NCBI GenBank assembly: GCA_037447655.1
Contig: JBBHKE010002613.1
Coordinates: forward strand, 1 to 64,000
Length of the DNA: 64,000 nt
Direction of reading: 5' to 3'
Source: Zygnema cylindricum
Lineage: Eukaryota; Streptophyta; Zygnematophyceae; Zygnematales; Zygnemataceae
The position numbers were made by a program, and so were the translations under genes. This document shows positions 12,171 through 22,970 of this stretch, in pieces; position 1 is the first letter of the stretch, and every line of letters begins with the position of its first letter. Below the pieces are notes generated by a model. It did not search any database. It was not told the DNA's origin and saw nothing but the letters and a program-made list of their open reading frames with translations.

Positions 12171-13147
12171 TGGACAACAGGATTTAGAGAGCATTAAGAT
12201 AGTTTTTAACTGACCCATTTCAAGCCACAACCACTGTTGTCCAAGAAGGCAAACTGACGGTCTGATTGCACACTTGTGCAGCGTGGAGTCCCCTAATTCT
12301 GTAGTAAAAAGAATCACTGAAAAAGGACAACCAACCGATTAATTATGAGGTGGCAAAAATGCCAATTTTATACAAAGCTCTATCACAAATAGATGACTAC
12401 CTACCGGATTTTCCTAAGTCCTGAACCCCTCTCACAACCCCTTTCTACTGAAGTACGAACTAATCACATGACTGTAAAGTAGAAAAAGGTACTACGACCG
12501 ATGTTCTTTCTATACGGCCTGTGCACGACAAGGCCACTAAGTGGACGCGTGTCACTTTTCCACTAGTTTTTATGTTCCCGAGATTCCTACGACCAAATGT
12601 TATCCTTTCACGTGGCGCCAGGTTATGCTGCATCCAAGTGACCATTCCGCGATCTCGGCAGTGATGAATGCCGTCGGATTAAATCCTACATTTAATGTCG
12701 GTCGTCGAAACAAATGTCCGATTCATTTGTTTCGTGCGAAATGACGTCCGCACAAAAACTTTAACTACTTCTATGTTCCTTTGTTTACATTTCAGTTAAT
12801 CGGTTACAAGACCATGTACGAGCTTAAATACGTTTTAAATCCTACGTATCTTAACGGACGTCTACGACAGACTGGTTAGAGCTAACGGCTACATCATACT
12901 CTACCGGTCGGAGGTTCGAAGCTTGTCGGACTCAACCTTTTGGTGAGAGTGACATAAGTCACTCTTTAGTCTTGCCTGTTTAGCTAAGGCAGCCATGGCT
13001 CAACCACCCTCTCTATCCTTCTGTGACTTCAACACGTATGGTGGCTAGAGAGAGGAGGTGGAGGCAGGTTATCCGCCGTATTCTTTTCCTTTTTATACTA
13101 ACATATTTACACCTAGAAAATACTCTAGAAATCTATTTATTTCAACA
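12151..13147 (-). repeat. 5' LTR of the gag fragment, minus orientation
   Basis: 997 bp, plus-strand ends TGCAATTTTG and ATTTCAACA. It contains an antisense tRNA-like domain, GTAC motifs near 12490-12530 and a TATAAAA box (minus strand, about 12367-12373). The gag ATG is 20 bp inside its terminus. The partner LTR is lost. Confidence 0.85.
12868..12937 (+). other. tRNA-like domain in LTR (antisense)
   Basis: GGTTAGAGC followed by the B-box-like GGTTCGAAGCT at 12913-12923. Antisense to its LTR. Confidence 0.55.
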
Positions 13148-14579
13148 AATTGCGCACGTATGTGACTGTGCAGTGGGAAAAGAGACACAAACTGAAATAT
13201 TCAGATTTTGCCGTACGAATTGTCAGATTTTGCATGGATACGTATATTGATATAGACATCAATACGGCGGGCAATTATTATTCGAAAAAAATCCAAATTA
13301 GAGTTAGTGATTAATTAGTATATATGTTGTTTTGGGGCAACTTTAGGTAAGTGTAGTGTACCAAATGTGAAAATTTCGTACAATTACACCGCTAATCGTT
13401 ATTAACATCTAATGTTTTTTTCGACACTTAAAACCATAGTTCAAAAGTTGGCGTTTTTTATGGTAGGCGTTTGGTAGGGGCACAAAACTTAGCACAAAAC
13501 TCGCGCAGATGAGGCATACTATATGTATGTGCGCTTGTGCACAACCCCGTATCAATCAGACAAATATGACGATCATCATAGCAGAACGACGACGGGATCG
13601 CATTTCTTTGAACAACGAACGCAATAGACGCATTTATGCGGAAAATCTCGGAAAAAATCCAGAAAAATCGCGACGTAAGTCCTTTTCTAAGTTGTGTTAT
13701 GGGCTTTTCATGTGATCTTCTTAGATTGCTACTTTGATCAGCGACCGTTTGATCTTCCAAATGTGACGGTTTAAATAAAAAATACCTCAAAACTCACAAT
13801 TTTTTTTTTGTTCAATTTTTTTTCAAAATTTAGAGATGACGTATAATTCTCTATGGATCGATGTGCAACTCAATCTTGGTCGTACTTTATTTCATTTTGC
13901 GGCCAATGCAATATGGGTCTTAAGGGCATATTGCATGTTTTGCGTACAATGGACATATTGTACAAGCGTACGTTCACCTACTTTTGAACTATGCTTAAAA
14001 CATCTTTTCTTTGTACACACTTTTTCAATTATAGATCTGACGGTTGCGATTGAAAGGAAACATTCTCACCTTTTGATTGGTGGTCTCAAATTGAGAATCC
14101 AACCAGTTCAGTGGCGAAAAAAACCTTGATGCTAATGACGATTTGTAGTGGTACTGTACCAAATTTGACAGTCTATACTAAAATTGTCGCGTTTTTTTAT
14201 GCAAAAGTACATAACAAATGTAAAATAACAGTTTCGACCTTGTAAAGTGCACTCAAATTTGATTCTTAATAATAAAGATGGGAAAAATCACTCTAACCTG
14301 TTTTGACACGTTTAAACAATAAAAATGTTATGACGTATCATGTTTAAACAATTACATATATATATTTAGGGTGTGTCCCCGTGTAATCAGTACTTTGATA
14401 ATATATTTTGGGATGTAGTGAAGATTCTCCGTACTACTTTGACGAGCGTCCTAGTGTGCAAAAATGAAATCGGAACTTTGAAATGTGATGGTTGTAGACG
14501 TAGGTACAACTGATGACGACTGAAGACAACTGAAGAAGACTATAAAACTTTTGGTAAAGAAGAAAAATGGAGGAGAGAG
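13148..14579. other. No recognisable gene
   Basis: AT-rich DNA with short overlapping open frames on both strands (for example 13458-13790 minus, 13836-14129 plus) and no recognisable motif. It may be the only non-retrotransposon stretch of the central region. Confidence 0.4.
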
Positions 14580-14914
14580 CGAGCCATATCAATTAGAGTT
14601 GCGGTTTAAGCGCTCTGCATTACCTTTCTGCTTTGGAGTGTAAAGGGAATATGTGGTAAACAATGCCATGCGTTTGTAAAAACTCAAAAAAAACATTCAA
14701 GAAAAATTCTTCTCCATTATCCATGCGTGTGGTTTTGATACGTGATGACAAGTGTTTTTAAACGTTAAAAATGAGTAAACTTTTCAAACTTAAGGAGTAT
14801 AAAATAAATGTATTTAAATCGAGAAAAGTCATTGATAAAAGTGAGAAAGCATGTTGCACTACCAAGACTTGTAATGGGAGTGGGACCACAAACATCACTA
14901 TGAATGAGATCAGT
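14580..14914 (-). pseudogene. Integrase core fragment of another copia family
   Basis: Minus-strand remnants of the DD(35)E integrase core: DLIHSDVCGP near 14914-14880 (first Asp), the TFINDFSRFKY stretch, DNGEEF near 14715 (second Asp) and NAERLNRTLIDMARSLL near 14620-14585 (the Glu region). Frame changes and stops separate them. The sequence differs from the other integrases here, so it is a separate lineage. It stops exactly where element B begins, in the opposite orientation, across a shared 'gatca'. Confidence 0.7.
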
Positions 14915-16801
14915 TTTCTGACTTTGACTTTGAAAATGAAGAGAAGGAAGAGGGAGAAAAAGAAAAATCTGCAGATTTAACAAAAGAGGAGGAAAGGACA
15001 ACATCCGAGGCAACGCCACAATACGAAGTGGAAACCGATGAGGAATTTGATGAGACACCGGAATTGGAAGATAGGGAAGCTGAAAATCTCCCAAAACGAA
15101 ACCCAAGGATGCCTTCCATACCGGCGTCCGATTTTGAAGGGGGAAGAAGAAGTAGTAAACGACTTCAAGAAAGACAAGTAAATAACCAACTCACAAAGAT
15201 GTCTCACCCAGATGAACCTCAAACATACTTAGAGGCCATAAACACTCCAGAAAGTAGCCGGTGGATCACAGCTATAAATGAAGAAATGGCCTCTATCATG
15301 GAAGCCAATACATGGGAGTTGGTAGATTGTCCACCGGACCGAAAACCGATCGGATGTAAGTGGGTGTTTAAACTTAAATTAAACCCGGATAATACCATTG
15401 AGAGGTACAAAGCTAGGTTAGTTGCAAAAGGTTATACACAAAAAGAGGGGGATAGACTACGAAGAAACCTTTGCACCTGTAGTCAGATTTCCTTCTGTTA
15501 GAATCCTTTTAAGTATAGCCGCAGCGGAGGATATGGAAATCCACCAGATGGATATTAAAACTGCCTTTTTGCACGGAGAGTTGGAAGAAGAAATTTACAT
15601 GAGGCAACCGGAAGGATTCGTGGAAAGTGGGGAAGAAAACAAAGTTTGCAAACTGATAAAATCACTCTATGGGCTTAAGCAAGCCCCGCGACAGTGGAAT
15701 ATAAAGCTCGACGAATTTCTGACCGGTTTGGGGTATATCAGAATTAGTTCAGATCACTCTATATATTTATTTGAGGATGAGAATGGAGTGATATTTATTG
15801 CTATTTATGTTGATGATTTGTTGGTCTTAAGCAAGTCTTTAGATAAAATTAACAAACTAAAACGGGATCTTAGAAGCAGTTTTGATATGAAAGATCTTGG
15901 AGAAGCAAAGTACATTTTGGGAATTCAGATGGAGAGAGATAGAGGGAATAGAATTATAAGACTCACTCAAAAAGAAGCAATCGGTAATATGCTAGAAAAA
16001 TTTCAAATGGAGAAAGCAAACGGATGTACTACTCCCATGGATTTGAAGAAAGTGAGTGAGGGGAGTGAAGAGGGAGGAATATTCATCATTAATGATGAGA
16101 TGGACGAGATAGAAAGAAAATTTATGGAAAATATCCCTTATCGGCAGATTGTAGGCAGTTTAATTTATTTTATGAACTGTACCCGTCCGGATATAGCTGC
16201 AGCTGTAGGTGTCCTTAGTAGAAATCTAAATGAACCAAGAAAGAGAGATTGGGAGGCTGCCAAAAGGGTGATGAGGTATCTGGTGGGGACAAGGGAGTTA
16301 TGGTTGCATTTGGGAGGGGAGCACACTGATATCACCACTTGGAGTGATGCCAGTTATGGAGATGTGCCTTTAAGGAGGTGTACGACTGGATATGTGTTGC
16401 AAATTGGATCCGGTGCATGTTGTTGGAGTAGCAAGCAACAAAAAGTAGTTGCTCAGTCCACTATGGAGGCTGAATACATGGCTTCTTGTGCTGCCACCAA
16501 AGAATTAATGTGGGTTAAATCTCTTTTTGAAGAACTTGGGTTCATGAAGTTTGGAACTCAAAATGTTTTTTGTGATAATCAAGCTGCTATCTCGATTGCA
16601 GCTAATCCGAAACATCACTTCAAAGCTAAGCATATGGATATTAGACTAAGCTTTGTGAGAGAGAAGGTAGAAAATAAAATTATTAAACTGGTTCATAAAA
16701 CTGATAGAGAAATGATTGCAGACATGATGACAAAAGCAGTGCCTTCCCCTAAGTTGATTTATTGCAGAGAAAACTGTGGATTAAAATTGAAAAGTGACTA
16801 G
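14915..16801 (+). pseudogene. pol: Copia reverse transcriptase-RNase H (one frameshift)
   Basis: RT (RVT_2 family) copies the genomic RNA and RNase H removes it. The region 15028-15445 holds the linker and the RT start (SSKRLQ, CKWVFKLKLNPDNTIERYKA). One extra G in a G run near 15448-15452 shifts the frame, as element A shows by comparison. The second frame runs unbroken from 15422 to 16801 (459 codons) with the RT motifs HQMDIKTAFLHGE, SLYGLKQAPRQW and catalytic YVDD (residues 129-132). RNase H follows with WSDASYG, TMEAEYMAS, FCDNQAAI and IADMMTK. Apart from that single base, RT-RNase H looks functional. Confidence 0.9.
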
Positions 16802-16802
16802 G

Positions 16803-16814
16803 AATTAAGGGGAG
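16803..16814 (+). other. Polypurine tract
   Basis: aattaaggggag immediately before the 3' LTR start (TGTTG). It is the expected primer for plus-strand DNA synthesis, and the same motif precedes the 3' LTR in A, D and E1. Confidence 0.85.
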
Positions 16815-16960
16815 TGTTGAAAAGAGGTAATTAATAGTTCACTTCCCTATTTAGTTTTGTTTTAAAGAAAGAGAGTAAGGATCAAAGGCGCGCCATGGCT
16901 GCCGCCATATTTAGAAAGTGGCAGTTTTTTGCAGTTAAGGGTATTTTGGCTAAAATGATG

Positions 16961-17034
16961 CCTAGGTCTAGGTTTGAACCCATGACCTCTAGATTCTTTG
17001 TAGCCTAACGCCTTAACCATTAAGGCGTTACGAA
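16961..17034 (-). other. tRNA-like domain in LTR (antisense)
   Basis: On the minus strand: GCCTTAATGGTTAAGGCG (resembling the D arm of plant tRNA-Arg/Ser) and the B-box-like GGGTTCAAACC (16981-16971). AACGCCTTAA and TTAAGGCGTT form a perfect 10-bp inverted repeat around TGG. Confidence 0.65.
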
Positions 17035-17321
17035 ACGATACACGTGACGGGTTTCATAAATATATAAACATTAACGAAACAGCTAATTAACAGCAGACTA
17101 ACCAAAAGGAGCAATTTCTGCATGTACGCGAATCTGAACCGTGTAAAATATGTTTTGATCGGACGGCCGGCATTATAGCCGCCACGCGAAGTGAGCTTTT
17201 TGGCGGCATACGGATATAGCGTCACGCGGTGCCACGTGGCGCCACATTATTTGATACCGGAGAAGATGGGAGGAGGAACCATGGCTTCCGATATGACAAG
17301 TGTCACCTTGTAGACCTTGTC

Positions 17322-17482
17322 GTACAATAGTTGTACAATAAGTACATCGCCCATTGTACCTTCTTGTACTTTATAGTGTTCCTATTGGACTAGGGTTTAA
17401 TAGTAGGTAGTCGTGAGTAGGCAGACCGAGACTTAGTAATATTTAGGTACCTCTCTCTCTAAGAGAGCTTGTAACTATAAAG
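17322..17482 (+). promoter_or_regulatory. LTR promoter: GTAC cluster and TATA-like box
   Basis: Five GTAC palindromes lie in 48 bp (17322, 17333, 17342, 17356, 17366), followed by CTATAAAG at 17475-17482. Equivalent GTAC clusters and TATA boxes occur in the other LTR subfamilies (for example TATAAAT at 51903). GTAC is the core bound by plant SBP-box/SPL factors; that these bind here is inference. Transcription would start about 30 bp on, near the first leader hairpin. Confidence 0.5.
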
Positions 17483-17508
17483 GTCATCTTTGACCAGCCA
17501 TAACTTAC

Positions 17509-17705
17509 TGCTCGGGTGAGCAAATTCAGTGATTCTTTTTGCGTTTGACTCAGGGGAGTCTTGTCCTCACAAGGGTGAGAGTGATCAAAATATTTGTGTG
17601 CCTGGGCGGCGCTTATTCAGCGGGAAAGTAGAAGGGGCAAATATTATCCTAGAGGCTTTACATAGGCTGCTCATTCTGTGGGTCAATGGAGACCACAGAA
17701 TTTCA
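17509..17705 (+). promoter_or_regulatory. Structured R-U5 leader, four hairpins, gag ATG in the last loop
   Basis: Hairpins: TGCTC/GAGCA (17509-17522), GACTC/GAGTC (17547-17560), CTCAC/GTGAG (17566-17579) and ATTCTGTGG/CCACAGAAT (17673-17701). The invariant stretch attcagtgattctttttgc separates the first two. The first ATG in this leader is in the loop of the last hairpin and is the gag start used by the complete elements. Confidence 0.65.
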
Positions 17706-17905
17706 TTTTACTACCTCATAACTTATCGACTAGTTGGCTGTTTTCAGTGATTCTTTTTTCTACGGACTCAAGGGAGTCCACGCTCCACAAGGGTGTTGTC
17801 GATTTGCATTCTTGGGCCGCAGTGGCTGTGACTTAAAGTGGGCTAGTTAAAAACAATCTAGAGGCTTCTTGTATTCTGTAGTCTATTGGAGGACACAGAA
17901 TTGCA
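17706..17905 (+). repeat. LTR R-U5 fragment, plus orientation
   Basis: Matches the last 200 bp of the D-type LTR (cataacttatcg..gtgattctttttt..cacagaattgca). It ends at its true LTR terminus (17905) but is joined not to a PBS but to an inverted LTR fragment. Confidence 0.8.
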
Positions 17906-18433
17906 GCCACGTGTCATCTGGAGTGGCGGAGTCCCCAAACCGTCAAATTTTCCTTTCCGCGATGTCGTCCGTAACCACGGCCGTATGTTTGATATGGGTA
18001 TTTAATACCGACCGTCGAAACAAATGTCCGTATTATTTGTTTTGTCCGGTACTAATTGTACAATTGTTTCTATGCCTTATAAACCGTAATCTAGTTAAAT
18101 GGAAAAACCTACGTATATAAGTTTAAATACATATCAAACCTGATATATCTTAGAACTAGTCCTAGAGCAAACCGACAAAGCTACCGACGACGATTGACTT
18201 GACAGACGACAGGTACCAAGATCAATTCTTGGGTCCGTCAAGTACCTTTTGGTAAATCTACCTAATTCACCCCTTGTCTTCTTAAGTGAGCTTTAGGAAG
18301 CCATGGCTCTAGCTCCTTATCCAGCCTTTAGTGACTACGACACGTGTGGAGGCTTGGAGAGGGGAGTTAGAGGTAGATTGCTTGTGCACTTTTCTATCCT
18401 AATATATACCAAGAAAATACACAAATATCAACA
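17906..18433 (-). repeat. LTR U3 fragment, minus orientation
   Basis: Minus-strand LTR start (plus-strand end ..AATATCAACA at 18433) running to the 'gccacgtgtcatc' U3 segment, where it is cut. Contains a tRNA-like domain. Its leader half is absent. Confidence 0.75.
18165..18240 (+). other. tRNA-like domain in LTR (antisense)
   Basis: Perfect T-arm-like hairpin CCAAG (18216-18220), loop atcaatt, CTTGG (18228-18232). It is compensated relative to CCAGG/CCTGG in the LTR at 10199. Antisense to its LTR. Confidence 0.6.
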
Positions 18434-18878
18434 CTCTATCTATTTACGTACGAACTAATCAAATGACTGTAGGGTGTAGAAAGATACTACGACCGATGTA
18501 CTTTGTGTACGGCCTGTGTACGAGAAGGCCATTAAGTGGACGCGTGTCCACTTTTAACTCGTCCTTCCATTCTCCGAAATTCCCGCAACCGAATGTTATC
18601 TCTCCTCGTGTTGCTAGGTCAGGCCACTTCCACAAACCGCCAAGGTGACCATTCCGCAATTTTGGCAGTGATATGTGCTGTCACATCACAAATTGACATT
18701 CAATATTAGCCGTAAAACAAATGTCCGATTCATTTGTTTCGTGCAAGATAATGTTCCCATTATTTATCACTTGTTCTATGTTCTTTCATACGTCGTTCCG
18801 ATAATCGAAATCATGGTCAAAATACGGTTTGAATAAATTTCACACCCAATGAATTTCAACAAACTTCTACGACAGACC
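18434..18878 (-). repeat. 3' LTR of element C2, left part (split by E1)
   Basis: U3 segment of a minus-strand LTR, closely like 12470-12870 of the LTR at 12151. Its continuation is at 25324-25597. The R-U5 side is missing because another LTR ends at 18433. Element E1 interrupts it after 'cgacagacc'. Confidence 0.8.
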
Positions 18879-19925
18879 TGAAACTGTGAGATCTCCATAA
18901 GTCCTCAGAGTAGACAGCTTCCAAGAAGCCTCTAGGATAATCCTGACCCCTTTGTGTTTCAGCAAAAATAACTGCCACCCTGGCAGACAAAAACCCTGAC
19001 CACCTGCACCCCTGTAAAGGCAAGACTCCCCTGAGTCGATAGCAAAAAGAATCTCTGAATTTGCTCCCCTGAGCAGTAAGTTATGGAGGGTCAAAGTTGA
19101 CCTTTTGTACAGAAGCTCTCTGGGAGAGAGGGTCCTATCTCCTAATTTTTCTAAGTCCTATCTCTCTCACAGACTCTATCTACTGATGTACGAAACCAAT
19201 CAGAATACAGTTCCGTACGCAAAAGTACAGCTGCCGGTGTACTTTAGGTACGGACATTGTACGACATGGCCTAAATGTCGACACATGTCATATCCGGATT
19301 CGGTGCCATAATCTCCGGAGATTCCACGATCCAATGTAATTTCGCCAGCGTCATCCGATGTGGCGATGGCCACAAACCGCCGAAATCTTCCTCCGCGATC
19401 TCGGCGCTAATCCCGACCGTTTGATTAAATTCGGATTTAATCGTAGTCGTAATAAATACATGCGCGGTATTTGTTTCACTTACTAAACAAATGCGCGGTA
19501 TTGATTTTTGTCCGTACCGTAATTCGTACATTATATATTACTGGATCTATGTATCCCGTATTCCATTTCAGTTAAATGATTTATCGCACATATAATCATT
19601 TAAATAAATATCAAACTACATTGTACATAATACAACGGGTAGACTTAACGGCTAAGGCTACCGGCTATTTCCTGATTGCCGACTGTAGGTACAAGGATCA
19701 AATCCTGCCGCCGTTACATACCTTTTAAATAAATAAATAAACCCTAATGTAAAATTCCCGTAAACCTCAGGATAGCCAAGGTAGCCATGGCTCTAGCTTC
19801 CTCTCCAATTTCTCAGTGACTGCGACAAGTTTGAGAGTTGGAGAGAGAAGTTAGAGATAGACTGCCTCGACTTCTATATTTCTTTTCAGACCTAGAAAAT
19901 ACTAATAAAACCATTAGTTTCTACA
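18879..19925 (-). repeat. 3' LTR of E1
   Basis: 1047 bp, plus-strand ends TGAAACTGTGAG and TTAGTTTCTACA. Adjoins the polypurine tract (ctccccttattttc on the plus strand, 19926-19939). Confidence 0.9.
19641..19712 (+). other. tRNA-like domain in LTR (antisense)
   Basis: T-loop atcaaat (19697-19703) flanked by CAAGG and CCTGC, preceded by a D-arm-like GGCTAAGGCTACC. Degenerate. Antisense to its LTR. Confidence 0.5.
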
Positions 19926-19938
19926 CTCCCCTTATTTT

Positions 19939-21891
19939 CTAGTCAATCTTTAATTTCAGACCACACTTCTCCCTGCAAAAAATTAGCTTAGGGGAAGGCA
20001 TAAATTTGGTCATCATATCTGCTACCATCTCACTATCTGGTCTGTACTCTAAACTGATTATTTTGTTTTCTACTTTCTCTCGAACAAAGCTGAGTCTGAT
20101 GTCCATGTGTTTGGATTTAAAATGATGTTTAGGATTGGCAGAAATAGCGATTGCTGCTTGATTATCACAAAATATTTTCTGCACACCACTCTTAAGGTGA
20201 CCAAGCTCACCAAGCAAAGACTTGACCCACATCAATTCTTTTACAGCAGAGCAAGAGGCCATATACTCAGCCTCCATGGTGGACTGAGCAATAACCTTTT
20301 GCTGTTTGCTACTCCAACAGCAAGCCCCATCACCCACATATAATACATATCCAGAAGTGCATCTCTTCATCGGAGCATCACCATAACTGGCATCACTCCA
20401 AGTAGTGATGTCAGTATTCTCCCCACCCAAATGCAACCATAGATCTCTAGTTCCTACCAAATATCTAAGGACTCTCTTAGCTGCCTCCCAATCCTTCTTA
20501 GTGGGAGCATTTAGACTTCTACTCAGCACTCCTACAGCTGCAGCTAAATCCGGCCGGGTACAATTCATAAAATAGATTAGACTTCCCACTACTTGTCTGT
20601 CAGGAATAGTCTGCATGAACTTCTGTTCATCAGGAGAAAATTCCTCGTCTAAGAATATGACTCCTTCCTCACTCCCCTCACTTCCCTTCTTCAACTCCAT
20701 TGGAGTTGTTCAACTATTAGCTTTATCCATTTGAAATTTTTCAACCATGTTCCCTATTGCTTCCTTTAAAGTCAGTCTTATAATTTTCCTTTTTCGGTCT
20801 CTCTCTACTTGAATTCCCAAAATATATCTTGTTTCTCCCATATCCTTCATTTGAAATCTCCCCTTAAGATCGGTTTTCAGTTTGTTAATTTTTTCCATTG
20901 ATTTACTTAATACAAGCAAATCATCAACATAAATTGCAATAAATATCAAACCTTCCTCATTTTCAAAAACATAGATTGAGTGATCTGAGCTGATCCGAAT
21001 ATATCCCAGACCGGTAAGAAACTCATCAAGCTTCTTATTCCATTGTCGAGGTGCGTGTTTCAAACCATAAAGAGATTTAATCAGTCGGCATACCTTACTC
21101 TCCTCTCCTTCCTCCACAAACCCTTCGGGTTGTCGCATGAAGATCTCCTCTTCCAATTCTCCATGCAAAAAGGTTGTCTTGATGTCCATCTGATGCACTT
21201 CCATGTCTTCCGCCGCTGCTAAATTGAGAAGTATGCGGACGGAGGGAAATCTGATCACCGGAGCAAAGGTTTCCTCGTAGTCAATTCCTTCCTTTTGTGT
21301 AAATCCCTTTGCCACTAAACTGGCCTTGTAGCGCTCGATTGTGTTATCTGGGTTCAGTTTTAATTTGAAAACCCACTTACAACCAATTGGTTTTCGGTTA
21401 GGTGGACAGTCCACCAGCTCCCAAGTATCGGCTGCCATGATTGAAGCCATCTCCTCATTGATGGCTGTCTTCCACCGGTTTCTTTCTGGACAAGTCATCG
21501 CCTCTCCATAAGTTTGAGGTTCATCTTGATGAGATAGTTTAGTTACCTTGTTATTAACCTGTTTTTCTTGCAATCTTTTGCTACTTCTCCTCCCCCCCTC
21601 AAAATCTGAGGCCGAAATAGATGGTTCTCGTGGATTCTTTCGAACAAACTCGGCTTCTCCCCTATCCCTTGATTCCGAATCAATTTCCACCACGTCTTCC
21701 GCTTCGAGTAGAGTTGTCACTGGAGTTTCCACAGCCGAGTCCTTTTCAGTCTGATTTGTTCTTGCAAGAATGTCATCTTCTCTAAAACTTGGATAGTTAG
21801 GAAGCTCAAAGTCATCGGAATTTTCTGACTCAAATCTGATTTTTACTGACTTTGTATATTTGAAGGGATCCACAGACTTTCCTTCATCCAT
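19939..21891 (-). pseudogene. pol: E1 reverse transcriptase-RNase H
   Basis: A single frame of about 650 codons, broken once: a TGA at about 20710 replaces a Cys codon (consensus SCTTPM). It begins with an acidic linker after integrase (MDEGKSVDPFKYTK). RT motifs in order: CKWVFKLKLNPDN, HQMDIKTTFLHGE, SLYGLKHAPRQW and catalytic IYVDDLLVL. RNase H follows: WSDASYG, TMEAEYMAS, FCDNQAAI, VADMMTK. All catalytic carboxylates are present, so the only clear defect in this part is the stop. Confidence 0.9.
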
Positions 21892-21978
21892 AACTACTAG
21901 ATGCTTTACTAAGATTATATCTTCCCTTTTTAGATCATAAACTCTATATCCTTTAACATCTTCATCATATCCTAATAA

Positions 21979-22970
21979 TTATCCCCGTTTTCCTTTAGGA
22001 TCTAGCTTCCAATTGGACCGATCAGTATCTAGACTAAACACTTGACTGCCGAAAACCTTTAAGTGAGATATGTCTGGTTTCCGGCCTGTCCATCTCTCAT
22101 AAGGTGTTTGATCTTTTATAGCTGAAGTAAGAACTTTATTCTTGAGGTAATTAGCACAGTTCATTGCTTCTGCCCAAAACCTTTTTCCTATCTTTTTATC
22201 TGACAACATACTTCTAGCACTATCACTTAGTGTTCTATTTAACCTTTCAGCTACCCCATTTTGTTCCGGATTTTCTGGAACTGTCTTTTGGTGTTGAACC
22301 CCATCTTCCCTCAAAAAATCCTCAAACTGGTTAGAAGTATACTCTTCACCATTGTCACTCCGTATTCTCTTGATTGGAGTTTCATGGAGTTTTTCGCTCC
22401 ATGCTTTATATTGTCTAAAACAATCCTCAGCTTCGGACTTGTTTTTCAAAAAATATACCCGGGAATACGGAGACCAATCATCAGTTATAGTCATCATAAA
22501 TCTCTTCCCCCGCGTTGAGGGCACTTTAGCCGGTCCCCAAATATCTGTGTGTACTAGATCTAAAATTTTTTCTCCCTTATAGGTGGCTGACTTAGGAAAG
22601 GGTAATCTGTGTGCTTTACCTTGAGCACATCCACTACAATCACTTATATCATCACTCTCACTGAACTGAATCCCTTCCACCACTCCCATCTTTTTCATCT
22701 CTCTTAACTTATCTAGATTCACATACCCAAGCCTCTTATGCCACATCATGATATCATGAACACCAGCATAATAAAGTTTCTTCTTTTCATTACTTAAGAT
22801 CAGCCTAAACATCCCATGGCTACCTTTCTCAGCAATGAAATAGACAACATCCTCAAAGCTAGCAGTAAAGACTCCTTCCCTAGTGCTAGTAAAAAAACCC
22901 TTATCATCTAATACTGATGTAGAGATAAGATTTTTGTTCAGCTCCAGAATAAACAATACATTGGAGAATG
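21979..22970 (-). pseudogene. pol: E1 integrase
   Basis: The integrase inserts the cDNA copy into host DNA. The zinc-binding N-terminus reads MWHKRLGYVN..CSGCAQGKAH; its second His is changed to Tyr (consensus GHV). The catalytic core has HTDIWGP, SDNGEEYTS and EQNGVAER (D, D, E). A TAA near 21979-21981 ends this stretch, but the frame continues unbroken into the RT part, so integrase and RT formed one polyprotein. Upstream, one missing base near 22965 separates it from the protease frame. Confidence 0.9.

Larger units (their letters stand above)
14909..17705 (+). mobile_element. Element B: 5'-truncated copia retrotransposon
   Basis: Carries the end of the pol linker, complete RT and RNase H, a polypurine tract and an 891-bp 3' LTR. 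Its sequence is very close to element A, so it is relatively young. Everything 5' of the RT linker (LTR, gag, protease, integrase) is missing. The left edge is a junction with an inverted integrase fragment; the right edge abuts another LTR fragment. Confidence 0.85.
16815..17705 (+). repeat. 3' LTR of element B
   Basis: 891 bp, TGTTGAAAAGAGG..ACCACAGAATTTCA, the same length as A's 5' LTR. U3 carries the antisense tRNA-like domain, the GTAC cluster and a TATA-like box; R-U5 carries four hairpins and an ATG at the end. Confidence 0.9.
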
